Shown: positions 22,901-36,500 of the stretch, piece by piece
How positions within the stretch are numbered: position 1 is the stretch's first letter
Layout of the letters: every line of letters begins with the position of its first letter
Source of the DNA: Diadema setosum
Lineage: Eukaryota; Echinodermata; Echinoidea; Diadematoida; Diadematidae
Reading direction: 5' to 3'
DNA: 64,000 bases
NCBI RefSeq assembly: GCF_964275005.1
Contig: NC_092703.1
Span: 434,001 to 498,000 of the forward strand
The notes under the pieces: model-generated
Database searches by the model: none
Told to the model about the DNA's origin: nothing
The model's input: only the letters and a program-made list of their open reading frames with translations
Program-made: the position numbers and the translations under genes

Positions 22901-25900
22901 TGAGGTATCCTAATGAAACTTGGCATGTATGTGTATTAGGGGGTGAAGTTGTGCCTATTAACTTTTGGGTGCACATGCTCAAGGTCAAAGGTCAAAAGGT
23001 CAAGGTCAAATTCGTAAAATTTCACTATTTCCACCGTATCTATGCAATGCCTGAAGATATTTTCTTGAAACTTAGTGTATACATGTATTACCCAATTAAG
23101 ATTCTCTGGTGAAAGCTTGGGGTCATGAGGTCAAAGGTCAAAAGGTCGAGTGGAAATATTAAAACTTCACTTTTTTCTCCTTACCTTGGAAATTGTTCAA
23201 GCTATCTTCATGGAACATAACATGTACTGACTGGCAGTGATTATCTATAGAATTTAGGGTTCATGGGGTCAAAGGTCAGGGAACAAAGATCAAGGGCAAC
23301 ACTTCAAAATTTTACTATTTCCATCATATTTATGCAGTGCCAACAGGATTATTTTTTTTTTTACACTTGGTGTATGCATGTATAACCTAATAGAGATTCT
23401 CTGGAAACTTTCTTTTTTTTTCTTTTTTTGTTTGCCTCAAAGGTCAAAAGGTCAAAGATCAAGGGAAAGTGCTGAACTAACTTTTTCCTCCATATCTCTG
23501 AAGTGGCTCAAGTTATCTTGAAACTTACTACATATTTATGCATGTTCTGCCTGACAGTGATTATCCTATGAATTTTAGGGTCAAAGGCCAGATGAAAATG
23601 GTAACAATGTACTTTTCAATACAGAAATTGCACTTTTTCTCCATACCTTGAAAATTACTCAATGCATAAACGTATGAATGGGTAAAAGTCAAGTTAAAGT
23701 CCTTAAAGGGAAGGTAAACCCAAAGAGCAATGTGGATTGAGTGAAAGCAGCAACATTAGTAGAACACATCAGTGAAAGTTTGAGAAAAATCGGACAATCG
23801 ATGCAAAAGTTATGAATTTTTAAAGTTTTGGTGTTGGAACCGCTGGATGAGGAGACTACTAGAGGATATGACGTATGAGTGGACAACAATTCAAAGAAAA
23901 TGTAAAGGATATTCAACAAAAATTCATTTTTCTAGAATTATGAAAGAGCAGTGGACCAACCGCTTTCAGAAAGCAGGGGGAATTTTGCTACCCTTAACAT
24001 ATGTCAATATCAAGTTGATGGAATTTGTAATTTTCATGAAAAATGGATTTTTGTAGAATTTTCTTTATATTTTCTTGATATTGTAGTCCACTCATACGTC
24101 ATAACCTCTAGTAGTCTCCTCATCCAGCGGTTCCAACACCAAAACTTTAAAAATTCATAACTTTTGCATCGATTGTCCGATTTTCTTCAAACTTTCATTG
24201 ATGTGTTCTACTAATGTTGCTGCTTTCACTCAATCCACATTGTTCTTGGGGTTTATCTTCCCTTTAAATCCCCAAATACATGCTCTCCTATTCATCCAAT
24301 TAAACCTAGGTCAAGGAAGGTGAACATTCAACACATTTGTGACAAACTTGTCATTTTGATATTTTGCCAATTTTGTGAAAATGTAATCACACATTGTCCA
24401 CATGTACTATAGACCTATTAGGAGAATCATGCATTATGGCGGAGGCATACCAGTCGCCTTAGCGACATTTCTAGTTTGCTGTTTAAATTGTCTTTATCCG
24501 CGTCTGCATCGTAATATGTATGTCTATCTAAAAAAAAAAAAAAAAAATTATGATTTGCTCTGTGGAATCCAAGGACATCAAAGGTGAACTGAGGATGCTG
24601 AGATCTTCTGCTGTTACCATGACAACGACAGCGATGCAGGATATTTCTGACTGGGCCATGTACAGAGTGAACACCTTGACAGACTCAATGCAAGCAGATA
24701 AGATGGATTTCAGATGTAAGGATAATTTATTTATTTTTAATTTTATCGATTGATTTATTAATGGTTTGAAAGACAACTACCATGGCTTTAGACCATGATC
24801 ACACACAAGAAAAAGAAAGTGATAAAGATTAATGAGACATGGCAAAAATATAGGTGATTCATCGTGTTCTTTATACGGATCCATTTATTGTTTCTGTATG
24901 AGAATTGATTGAGAAAGACACTTTGGTCTTTATTGTCATGCATTGCTTCAAGGACAGAAAAATCCAACCTAGATCTAGGTCAAATTCTGAACTGCCTGTG
25001 TTTGTGCATTTGTATAATGAAGTTCAAGGGATCGTACAGTTTTGGTTGAGACCTAATTTCAGGTTTCTAACATTTTTGGTGAGATAATGAGAAACCTCTT
25101 ATGAAATATGAAAGAGCATGTAATTCTATGAGGAATTCAATGTTTATTTGATGAAAATTGGTTTTGAAATGGCTGAGATATCCAAAAAAGAGTAATTCTA
25201 ATAAAGTGTGGGACCCTCACTTTATTACGATCACTTCATTTTACTTTGTTTTTGGATGTTTCAGTCATTCCAAACCCGATTTTCATCAAATAAACTTTGA
25301 ATTCCTCTTAAAATGGTATGCTCTGTACTACTGCATATCATAAGTGTTTTCTTGGTATCTCGCAAAAAATTAAAAAGCCCAATTCTCATCTCCACCAATA
25401 CTGTACCATCCCTTTCAAGTTTGTGACATATTTCCATCAAACTGTGTACACAGAGCCTCAAAGCCCTGAGCCAAGATTCTTTAGGAATGACTTCATCTCT
25501 GTTGGAGAGTGTAAGAGTATATTGTGTATGTATGCTTCATATGCCAGCTTGTTTTGTTGTATCTCATTGTGTTGAGGTTAAGTCTTGACACATGGCTCCT
25601 ACTACAGAAAACTAATCTTGGAAGTGAGTGCTCAGTGAAGATTATAAATTTCAAAGTTGCTTGCTGTATGTCCTTGTCTTGACAGTGCTACAGCAAGAAG
25701 TGAGAACCTTGGAGAAGAATCTGACTCTGGCCCAGGAGAGATACATGAAGGAGAAGGGAAGGAGAAGAGAACTTCACAATGCTATTGTTGTGAGTTTCAA
25801 ATACTGATACCATTCTCTATTAGCCTTTCATCAATGTGCACTCTATTGTCAATTTATGTGTCTTCAAGGTTTAATCCTTTCTCTACAAAATCCCTATTTT

Positions 25901-28900
25901 CAAAGACCTTAAACAGGACCTACAACAATTCTGTAGGCAAATTAATGGTTAATATGAGATTCATTAAGAGTGTACTGTAGTTTGTTTCTGCTTTAGAGAC
26001 TTGTGTATAATTGTGTCTTGTATACTGCTTCACTGAGGTGTTACCTTGAATCCCCATGAATAGTGTAATGGAATCCTATTTCATGTGTGGCATATGGTTC
26101 TTTAACAAATGTGTCACTAATTTCATAAAATTTATGATTTTCAATGACTGCAGGGTAAAACAAGTAACTACAGTTCTCTTCTACTGTATTCTATGCCACT
26201 CCAGTGTCCCAAGAAACAACAAAATTAATTTCATGTTCAGTAGTATGTTGACCACAAAACTAAATATACCAATAAAAATTGCTTTCAGTGGTGTAACTCT
26301 GCTACTAGCAGTAGTAATCTGTTCAAGCCCAACATCAATACAATGGCATTTTAAGCTTGTAGATCTGAAATGATTATTGAATGATACAATAGGTGTATGT
26401 AGTGTGAGTGACAGAGGTGTGGTGTATCAAAGGAATTAAGCTTGTTATATTTCCCTTTTACACAGGAGCTGAGGGGTAACATCAGAGTGCACTGCCGAGT
26501 AAGACCAGTCCTGGATTATGACCTTGAACATATGGGCTCCAGTACACTGAGTAACAGGTGGGAATTAAAGTAGCAGATTCATTCAAAAAGAGTATGTTGT
26601 AGCTGGGGTGACAAGACCTTGTATCTCAAATTTGGGTGAAAATGACTTTTTGGATTAATGGTCAGATAATCAGTGAAGTGATGTCCTGTCCAAGTCCTGC
26701 GTGTCGCTGTCTTTCCTCTGAAATAAAGCCACCATGGCATGTCAAAGGAAAGAGAATCCCATTTGTTATAATGCTTTGGCTACCATGTTTTTTTGCTATC
26801 CTGAACATTTGACATTTTGTAGATATGAGGTCTTGTCACCCCAGTGATGATGTGAGACAAGAAATCTTGTCAACACACACAAACACACTCACACACTCCA
26901 TGCATGCCCTGAAAAAAAAAAAAGCATGCAAACAAACAGAGAGAGAGAGACACACACACATAGGGTAATTGAGCACTCTGCTTCATAATGGACTAATTAC
27001 GAATATAGGATTTTGATTCTTTCTTTCTATGTAATGAGCTATGTGACAGGGATTGCTTAATGTGTAAAGATGTGTTGGATGTGTTATGTGTTAATGTAGG
27101 ACAGCTGTACCTGTGATTATGGCAGACAATACTAAGTATGAACTCTGAATACTACATGTATCATTAGAAGTTTGCCACAAATGTAGAAACAATTGTTCTT
27201 TTTCCCTGACTTTTTCCCTCTCTCCATCATGTTAAGATCTCCAGTGTATATCTTCCCAGTCTTTATTCTTTCAATTAATCAGTGTATGTTTATAATGACT
27301 CTTGAATGTTTGCCCATATCCAGGCAGGGGGATACTGCAGAAGAGGTGGTGTATGTGATTGATGAGGTAGGTACAAACATATTTTTAAGCAAAATCACTG
27401 AGAGAAAGATTATAGATTCTATTCAACAATGAATCGTCAGGGAATAATGGTACAATTTCTTTAGCTATGCAAAACTTGTGTTCTTTTGTACAGTACTTGT
27501 ACAATATACATGTACTCTTATACTTTGCTTGGTGCCTATATATTGGAAAGGAGTATAAAAGCTCAGTGCAGCTTGATTTGATGTGATTTTTTTGTAAATA
27601 TCAAATGGCGTTGACAGTTGTGTATTGGAGGAATTATGTAAATTGTTGGAAGAGCATGATTGAAAATTGAAATGAGCATTGTAGTCAATGTATACTTCTC
27701 TTTTTCTCAGGATCATTAGCCATGTAAAGCTTTAAAAGATGTGCCACCCGTAATCAGAGATAAATACTAAATGCCAATGAATTGTTTGTGCCATTTCCAA
27801 ATCCCCAAAACATTTGGAAGCACATCACATTCTCAAACAGCACACATCACGTTCTCCAGACTCATGAAGAACCCATGTCATCATTAATAATTTATGGATT
27901 ATTCCAAATTCCAAGAAAGGAATATCAAATCGTACGCTGTATAATATTTTATGTGTATTGAACAAGGGTTTTATTATTTCTTTGTGCAGGAAAGTATGGG
28001 AGTGATTTGTAGTCGACCTGGCCATCCCCAGATAAACAGGACATTTGAGTTTGAAAGGTTAGATCATACAGCCTGTAAGTGTAGGGATCTAGAATGTGAA
28101 AGAAATTATTATAGTAGATTTTTGCATTACAAAGAATTTCTTTTGTGAATAAATCAATTTGTTGTAAACGCTAACATTAGCCAATATAGATGCAAGAGTT
28201 TCATTCTGGCAATTGTGGTAGCCCTTCTCTCTTCAAGAGCCCTTCTATTCCCTTACATTATTTGATGGTAACTGAATTCAGCATTATGAGACCACTGTTC
28301 TATGAAATCTACTCTTTGAATTATGATGATGAGGAAAAATGCCTTTGAATTTCCAAGCTCTCAAGGCGCATTAGCCATCCAAACACCCTAGTCAGAAGGG
28401 AGAGATGCCCACGGAAGTTAATCAGTCAGTTTTCTTGCACTTGGTCATTTGTGGCTATAATTTTCACTACCTTTATACTGTGAATGTGTTGCACCAGTTT
28501 GATGAAAGTTGAATTCTTGGTTTCAGTATTATGTGCCCTTTTAAAGTAATGTTTAATAACATGTTTTTGTAAAGTTTGTTGTTTACTAGATATGTATACA
28601 AAACCAAAGATGACAGCCTTTTCCACCCAAATGAGATGTGCTGTACTGTCCTCACACTGTACAGGGTTTACAGCCAGACTGAAGACCAAGATGATGTATT
28701 CAGTGAAGTGAAGCCTCTACTCACATCACTCATTGATGGGTAAGTGAGAGGACATCCATTCTATGTTTTACTTTATTTTGTTACAATCAACACTTCATAA
28801 GCAAAGCGCAAAATTTTGACATGGTTATAATTCAAACCCATTCAAAATTTTGGTAATAATTTACAAGCATACTATATGAATAGTAATTCCTCTGATAGCT

Positions 28901-30438
28901 CACTGTAAGTGATATCTATCATTCTGCAATTATACAGTACACATCAATTCTGTGAGCCAGCAAATCCTGTACACAGATCTGACATGGTAGCACATCTGTC
29001 ATTACTTTGGTGTTCTGCATGCGCACATGTATGGTGAATGCATGATGGATATTGCTATAGGTGTGAGCTGGTCACGATGTAGGAATGTGCCTTCAAGTTG
29101 GATTAGTCAATGTACCAACACAGAATAAAACAATGCATTCCCAGCTTTGATTTGCAGAGGTGGGATAGGGATGTCTGTCAATAATGTTACATTTCCTTTT
29201 TCTTTCTTTCTCTCAACTGAAATTCTTGTCAGCACTCTGATTTATTCTCTTTATCTTCAATGGCTATATGTATATTAACTATGTATAGAATATACATGTA
29301 TGCATTATGACACTATGTTGAGGTTTCTGTACATTTTGGTAATATAAATAGAGGATTGGGAAATATGATGTAAAAGCAAGCCTTCTTTCATGTGCAGTTT
29401 GTGATGGTCCCAATTCAAACCAAACCAACATTGTTTGTATGTCAGATACCAGTAATTGTTTTTAATGTTACATGATGCAAACTTTTTAAAACACCTTTTG
29501 TTCTTTTTGTTCTGGTTTTTTATTCAATAGTTTGCTTGTTTTTTGTTTTTTCTATAATCTAAAATGTGAATCTTGAAAATAATAACTGTTACAAGTACGC
29601 TGTGGTAAAATGTCATTACTTTCACTGTGTAATTGTTCAGATACAACGTATGCATCATGGCTTACGGACAGACAGGCAGTGGTAAGACTCACACCATGCT
29701 AGGAGGGCGCTATACTCACGACCCGACCTCATCTCGTACCATCCTTGATGAGAACAAGGAGGATGGAGTGGTACCAAGGGCTGCCAGGGAGCTTTTCAGG
29801 CAAGCCATTTCTCTCCATGGTTCTGTGACATTTGTTTCTGGGACAATTGCTCCCAAGAAATATCTGCAAGCTAAGCCAAACATAAAAACTACCCACAAAC
29901 ATAACCCTAACCCTAATCTTCACATCAAACTAAATCTAAAACCCTATCACAACCCTAACCCAAAGTCCTTAGAGAAAAGAAAACTGGAGCTGTTGTCACA
30001 GGAGCAAATGTTGTGTCTTCCTATCAACATGCTGTCTTCAACCCTTACTACCAATTGTCATAGATGGCTTTTAATGAACAAATATCCAGTAATCATGTTA
30101 ATAGGCCCTACCCATTACATTGTAATGTCACATTTACTTTCTCAATGTGATATTGATAAGTAGCTTGTCTTTAATATCACACTGATGTCAATGTGGAAAG
30201 AGGGGGGAGATAACTAGTGCCAGTAGAATGCTGAGATTCACAGTTTGCAGCTACACAATGGGTAAATGACAGTTGAAATGATTCATTAAATATCCATGTT
30301 CAAAGATATAACATGAATCAAAATCCATATGCAGTTGTATTCACACAAGAATAGTGCTAATTGTTCATCTGCTATGATATTGCACTCTGTAAGGCAGTTT
30401 GTGTGCATACCAATGACAATAATGTGATTGTCACCCTG

Positions 30439-30509
<71 letters not shown>

Positions 30510-33500
30510 GAGTTTGTTCGCAAAAACCGATAAGTCCATTTTTGAAGATTTTGAAGTAGGGTCTCTGTCATAAAATACAAAATAATACCTTTTAAATGAT
30601 ATATTGGTCACTACATATAAAGGTACATTTTTGAAGTTATGGTCAAAAGAAGCAAAAATTTTCTTATTATTCGCTTTATTTTTCTCGACCTTTAATCGCA
30701 AATATCTCCATTTGGCAAAAATGGACTTATCGGTTTTTGCAAACAAACTCTTCAATGTACTTATTTTGTGTTCATCATTTTGTTTTGTTGCTGATTTGTT
30801 TGCGTATGTGTAGACTGCTGAGAGAAAAGCCTAATTCACACCAAGTTGAAGTCTCAGTGGTAGAAGTCTACAACAATGACATCCGTGACCTTTTGGCCCT
30901 GAACTCAACGAGCTCAAGGCATGGAATCTACACAGGAGACGATGGATCCATGGAAGTCCCTTCCTTGACACAAAGGTGAGATTTATGTTACACAGATGAG
31001 CACAGCTGACTCTATAAGGTTGTGTATTGTGACATTTAGACAATTCCTGTAGGGCAATTTATGAATACGTCATTTATATTTGTCTTTACATCAGATTGTG
31101 AAACTTTACAACCATCTATTAAATGGAATTAATTATAATTTTGAAGTACAATATTTTGCTTATGTTTTTCCAATGATTTGATTATACACGATTATGAGCC
31201 AGAAAATGACTTTTTTAAAAGATATTGTTTGTTGAGGTACAATGTAATTTGTATGCTTAAGTTGATTGCTCATAGAAAGCATGTCAAAGTATGAGAAAAC
31301 AGAGTTACGAGGAAATCTGATGTTGTAGATTAGACTAGTAAATCTGTTTTGTTACAAACCATGTGGCGTAATGTTCTTTGTAACAACTATCCACTGTCAT
31401 GGTAAATAAGGTAATTACTGTACTTCTGCGAAGATACAGGTATGTAAAAAGTTGTAATGAGAGACTGATTGTTGGAGGACAAGATATTTACCTCTTAACT
31501 GGATGTTGAACAAGAGGTCATTTGCAAAATTAGTGCTTTCATAGTCAGCTGGTTTGAAGACAATTTCCTTCATAGGAATGAAACAATTATTACAGAGTAT
31601 GGAGTGTGAATGCAGATAGAAGCACACTGGAAAGAACATGTAGACTCTTTTTTTCTGCTCATTATTTTAAGGCCTGTCACAACGGCTGTAGAGATTGTTG
31701 ACCTCGTCCGGCATGGACTGACTCACCGCCATGAAGATGCTACTCAAGTCCATGCCCACTCCAGCCGGTCCCACCTGGTGGTCACTCTGACGGTCACCAT
31801 CATTCAGTCCCCGTCACACAGGTGAGGCTGTCAGGGAGATTCAGACACAGAGGCCCGAATTCATGAAGGTGGTACAATCTTGTCCATGGTTTAAACCACG
31901 GACAAAGACCATGGAGCGCCAAGTGTTGCATGGAATTTTTTGTTACAAAATCAGTCATTTTGTCAATGAAATGATAATTTTGTAACGAAAAGACAACATT
32001 TTGTAATGAAATGAACATTTTGTTGACGAAATGATAATTTTGTTAACGAAATGGTCATTTTGTCGACGAAATTACTGATTTTGTAACGAAATATTCCAGT
32101 GAGACACTTGGCGCCCCATGGTCTTTGCCCATGGTTTAAACCATTGACAAGATTGTACCGCCTTCATGAATTCAGGCCAGAGGGTGCATAGTATACAAAT
32201 ATACCAGGCCTGAGAGGCTCTGGTTGAAACTATGCGCATGAGGTGACTTCAGTAGCACTATTTTCTGAGGGGCGCAGCCCCGAAGAAAATAGTGCTACTG
32301 AAGTCACCGAAGGCACATAGTTTCAACCGGTGCCTCGAAAAATTGGCCTGGTATATTTGTTTTATATCCCTCCCAATGAATTTAAGAGTATTCGACTGCT
32401 GGTATTCTGTAATTTACCTCTTTTTTTAAGGGCATCTTGCTTTACTTTTCAAGAAGATTGACTAGTCATTCACGCTCGGGAAAGCAGCTCAGCAGGAGGG
32501 CAGCGCATACGCGTACTATGAAGAGACCACTGCGCGCTCAGCCGCTGAAGTGTACTCGGTGCATTGCTGTACAACGTACTGGTAAACATGCGCAAACTGC
32601 AAACTCACTACGCGCTTCATACATGCAATACGCCTATCCGATCTGTCAACAAGTACGTTCGGTTGCCACAGTGCGGTGATGATGTGCGTGCTCGAGCTGA
32701 TCAACGATGTGACAGTGAGCTGCAGTTGATTGTGTTTTCTGTCGTCTTTCTACCTAGCTGTCATGTCTGTACATGAATATGGACTATCATTTCCTGTTAA
32801 AATGCAAGTATACATTGTAAATTTGGGTAGCATTCAGTAACAGTGTATAAGGTTAGATTAGGCACTGGAAAAATTCTAGCAATTAAAGCATCGAGTGCCA
32901 CTGTAAATTTGTGTGATTCGTACGGTGTTCTAACGTAAACAGTGAACAAGTTAGACTCTAAACTTACTCGTTAGACACTCTAAAAATTAAATAGGAATGA
33001 GATTACGGGAAATAGGGCCTACTGTTAGACAGGTAGAACTAACGTTTAACAGGCTTAACTAGCGCTATATAACGTTAGAGCAGGCCTACTATCTACTGCA
33101 GTTTCGTTTGTCAACATCTTTTGGGTGGGTCGCTCGAGTTTAATACAGTAGTGAACTGCGAGACCAACTTTCAAACGGCGAAGCATGAACTCCCGAAAGG
33201 CCTACGGTACGTCGAAGAACCCTAGCTTGCTTATTGTTGTCTAATTATAGATCTACGATATCGCCTACTCTGTTGTAACGTAGAATGAGGGCTTTATAAG
33301 AGTCTGAGTCTGAGTCTCTCTAACGTAACCCGTGTCGCATTGCTCGAGTGTATGCGTGCCTTGTGGTTCTCGCGAAGTGCAGTGATCTAAGGCGCCGCGA
33401 TACCCATTCATTTGTACATGAAATCTCTCGCGAAGCGAAGGTGCTGCGATGCCCATTCATTTACACGTGAAATATTTCGCATCGCGACGCGAAGCAAAAA

Positions 33501-36500
33501 AGGCGCGAAAATCACCAGCGTGGTATAGTTTTTACCATTTCCCTAGGGAGTATAGTCTTTTTCGCGCACTTGTATGGTAGAATTATGTTTTGTTGTTTAC
33601 AGTGCTCTCGACCAATCAGAGGACGAGATGCATTTTGTGAGGGATATAAATAAATCTAGATGTAGATGTCTGAGACTGAAGAATCTAGATGTAGATGTCT
33701 GAGACTGAAGTAAAGGTCACTTTGTTGTCCAGTTTAATACTGTGAGGAAAGCAGGATGACCAACAGCATTCCAAGGGTGCCATTCGTTGATATGTTTAAT
33801 TGCAAATGTGGAGAAATGCGTCCTATTGATATTACTCTCATTTGGATAGCAATTAACCAGCAAACATGGTACGGACCAGAGTATTGTTTAAACTTGGTTG
33901 ATTTAGTGAGAATTTAGTGAGTTCTCTGCTACATTCAAAGAAAGATTTGGAGAAAATGAAGATGAAAACCGGTCAAGGAAGATTGACCTTAATGATATGA
34001 GTGAGGGTCATCAAACAAGGTTAGCATGAGAGGACCATTTCAACAAACAGACTGTAGACCTGCAAATTCAATTAAGTACATTGCAAGGCTCTTTATCAAT
34101 CAATCAATCAGTTATTTCAATGTTACTGTCCTTTTCTGAAAATTAGTTTTGTTTGCAAGCATGTATAGAACACGTAGGTACAATATTGTGCATACATAGA
34201 ATGCATACATATAAGAAGAGATTGAAAAAGTTGAGAATAATGTTTGCTAAGTTGTATGTTTTACTGGCACAGTATAGGAATTTCTTCGCAATTTAATGAT
34301 TTACAACAGTGTTACTATAAGTGAAATAAACACTCTGTCAGGGTTTTGTCCATTACACTTTGCAGATCATTCAATGTTCACAAAGTATTTGCATTTAAGC
34401 TATATAGATGGCAGGATTGTTTTTTCAGTGTACATGAAATGTCACTGTAAAGTCTTTATGGTGTGCAGTCAATTCATGCCAGTATCATGAATTTGTATGT
34501 AATACACATAACTGGCCCAATCAATGTGCAGTGATCCCCCTTTCCTTAAATTCTTATCTATCTTTAGACCAGGCACAAGATCCCGGAGTCAGTCTCCATC
34601 TCTCTCATCATCTCTTCATGAGGAGCAGAGGTCAGAGGTCATACGAACCAAGCTTCAGCTGGTGGATCTCGCTGGCAGCGAGTGTGTCGGTAAGCTTCCA
34701 CAATCATCTGTCTTGGGGGACATTATGTTTACACAGACTTGTCTGTGAGCCTTTTCATTTGTCACAGCATTATAGCTCCACATAACATTGTCAAAATTGC
34801 ATTTGTTTGTACAATGCTAAACAAAATCATCATCATAAGAATCTGTGCTCTAATAGTGCATAAATGTTTTTTGTGTGTTACAGTGTGAAGACAGTATGGA
34901 TAAATTCAGAACATAGTGTACATTTGCAGCCCTAGTATACTGTATAAGCTGCTGTTTTCTGCAAGGATTTAATTTTCAGGAATTTCGCGAATTACTGTTG
35001 GACCGCAAATTTAACAACACATGAAAATGTCACCATGCGTTAGGAGAATAGAGCACTTACGATAGCCTTGTGTCAATTCATGAAAACAACATCTCGCAAA
35101 AATGAACCTCATTAATATATTTATGCAAAAATAACAGCTTGCAGTAATATGTACTGTAGGTTTGAATGGACTAAGCCAAGCTTTGTTCTCATCATAGGAA
35201 TGTCTGGAGTGAAGGGATCTGCCCTCCGAGAGACGTCTCATATCAATAGAAGCCTCTCAGCGTTGGCTGATGTCCTAGCAGCCTTGGCAGAGGGCAGAGG
35301 TCACGTGCCTTACAGGAACTCCAGGCTCACTCACCTTCTTCAGGACTCTATAGGTAACACATCAAGTCCTCCAGACAAACTTTGTTTATTCCACAGCTTG
35401 CCTCCACTGTAATACTTTCCAGTTTTTGTAGAATGATTGCACTTTCTCTTCTTTCTATCAACATCTTGCATTCACAAAAACATTTTGGCAAAAAAAAAAT
35501 AGATAATTGTTGATGATATATTTCTAAGCTTTAACTCATCATTTTAACCTACATTACCATTGCCAAATTTTGACTTTGATGCTAGAGTTTACCATGTTCA
35601 AGTTTTTTAGTGATACATGTTTTGCTCCTCATTCATTGATATTGTTGATACTTCCTCCTCGTACCCTCCCCCTTCCCCTGTCTGCCCTGCACTGCCAATA
35701 ATGTACTTGCTTCCTAACACCTCTGTAGAAGTTGAAATTTCTTGATAAATAATCCCATAAAGTGAGCTTAATCATCTCTTACTGTACTGAGTGATGTAGA
35801 TTCTTGAGAAGGTTGTGCATACTGGATAAAGCTCTAAACTCTTTGACAAGAGTTCCTGAGTTTGATTCTTGCCTGGTATAAGCATCTTTGGGAAAAAAGT
35901 TTTCCCCTGACCCCCTTCTAGCCCCGGTGTGTAGATAGCTACACCAGACAGTGTTGGAGTAATGGTAGGACCTAGTGGAAGAGCTTACCCGAGTGAATAT
36001 TTATTAACCCATGATATGAACAGGAGGTGATGCCAAGCTGTTAGTGGTGTGCTGTGTGTCCCCAACCCATCGCTACCTGACAGAAACTCTTCAGTGCCTT
36101 GGCTTTGGTTCTAGGGCCAGGCAAATTCAGAGAGGACCTGTCAAGAAGAGACAAGGCAGTGTTCTCTCAGGTATATTTCATTACTTCCTCTCTTTTCCTT
36201 TTTTTTTTTTTAATTCATTGTAGGAATATCACTTAGGTCTTGAGCTGAGCCTTATTTTTGTGTGCTTATCAAATTTCAAGGTCTTCTAAACAAAATCTAT
36301 TGAACTTTAGAATGCATCTCCAGCTTTATTAAGCATTTAGTCACCTTCCTATAAAGTGATCTCTATTTTCACAAAAGGAGATAGCTTTATGCATTCACTG
36401 TGTTATCTCTGGAGAGGTAGCAGACTTGTGTGTATGATTATTGTCTGTATTAGGTACCATCCATTTCTATCTGATACAGGTTGACTTTCTAAAAGATGTG

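Larger units (their letters stand above)
29800..30813 (+). other. KIF25: GC-AG intron 10 of KIF25
   Basis: Exon 10 ends TTCAG followed by GCAAGC; the acceptor is GTATGTGTAG. Joining at the GC donor restores Arg (AG|A) and gives ARELFRLLREKP, which matches the family. No GT donor fits the phase nearby. The intron contains two MITEs and an (AT)n run. Confidence 0.85.

Noticed and set aside
29633-30163. 176-codon frame as a separate kinesin
   Set aside because: It is KIF25 exon 10 plus read-through into a GC-AG intron containing a MITE.
32437-32679. 80-codon frame in the intronic CpG-rich patch
   Set aside because: No domain or family resemblance, and overlapping frames on both strands are equally long.
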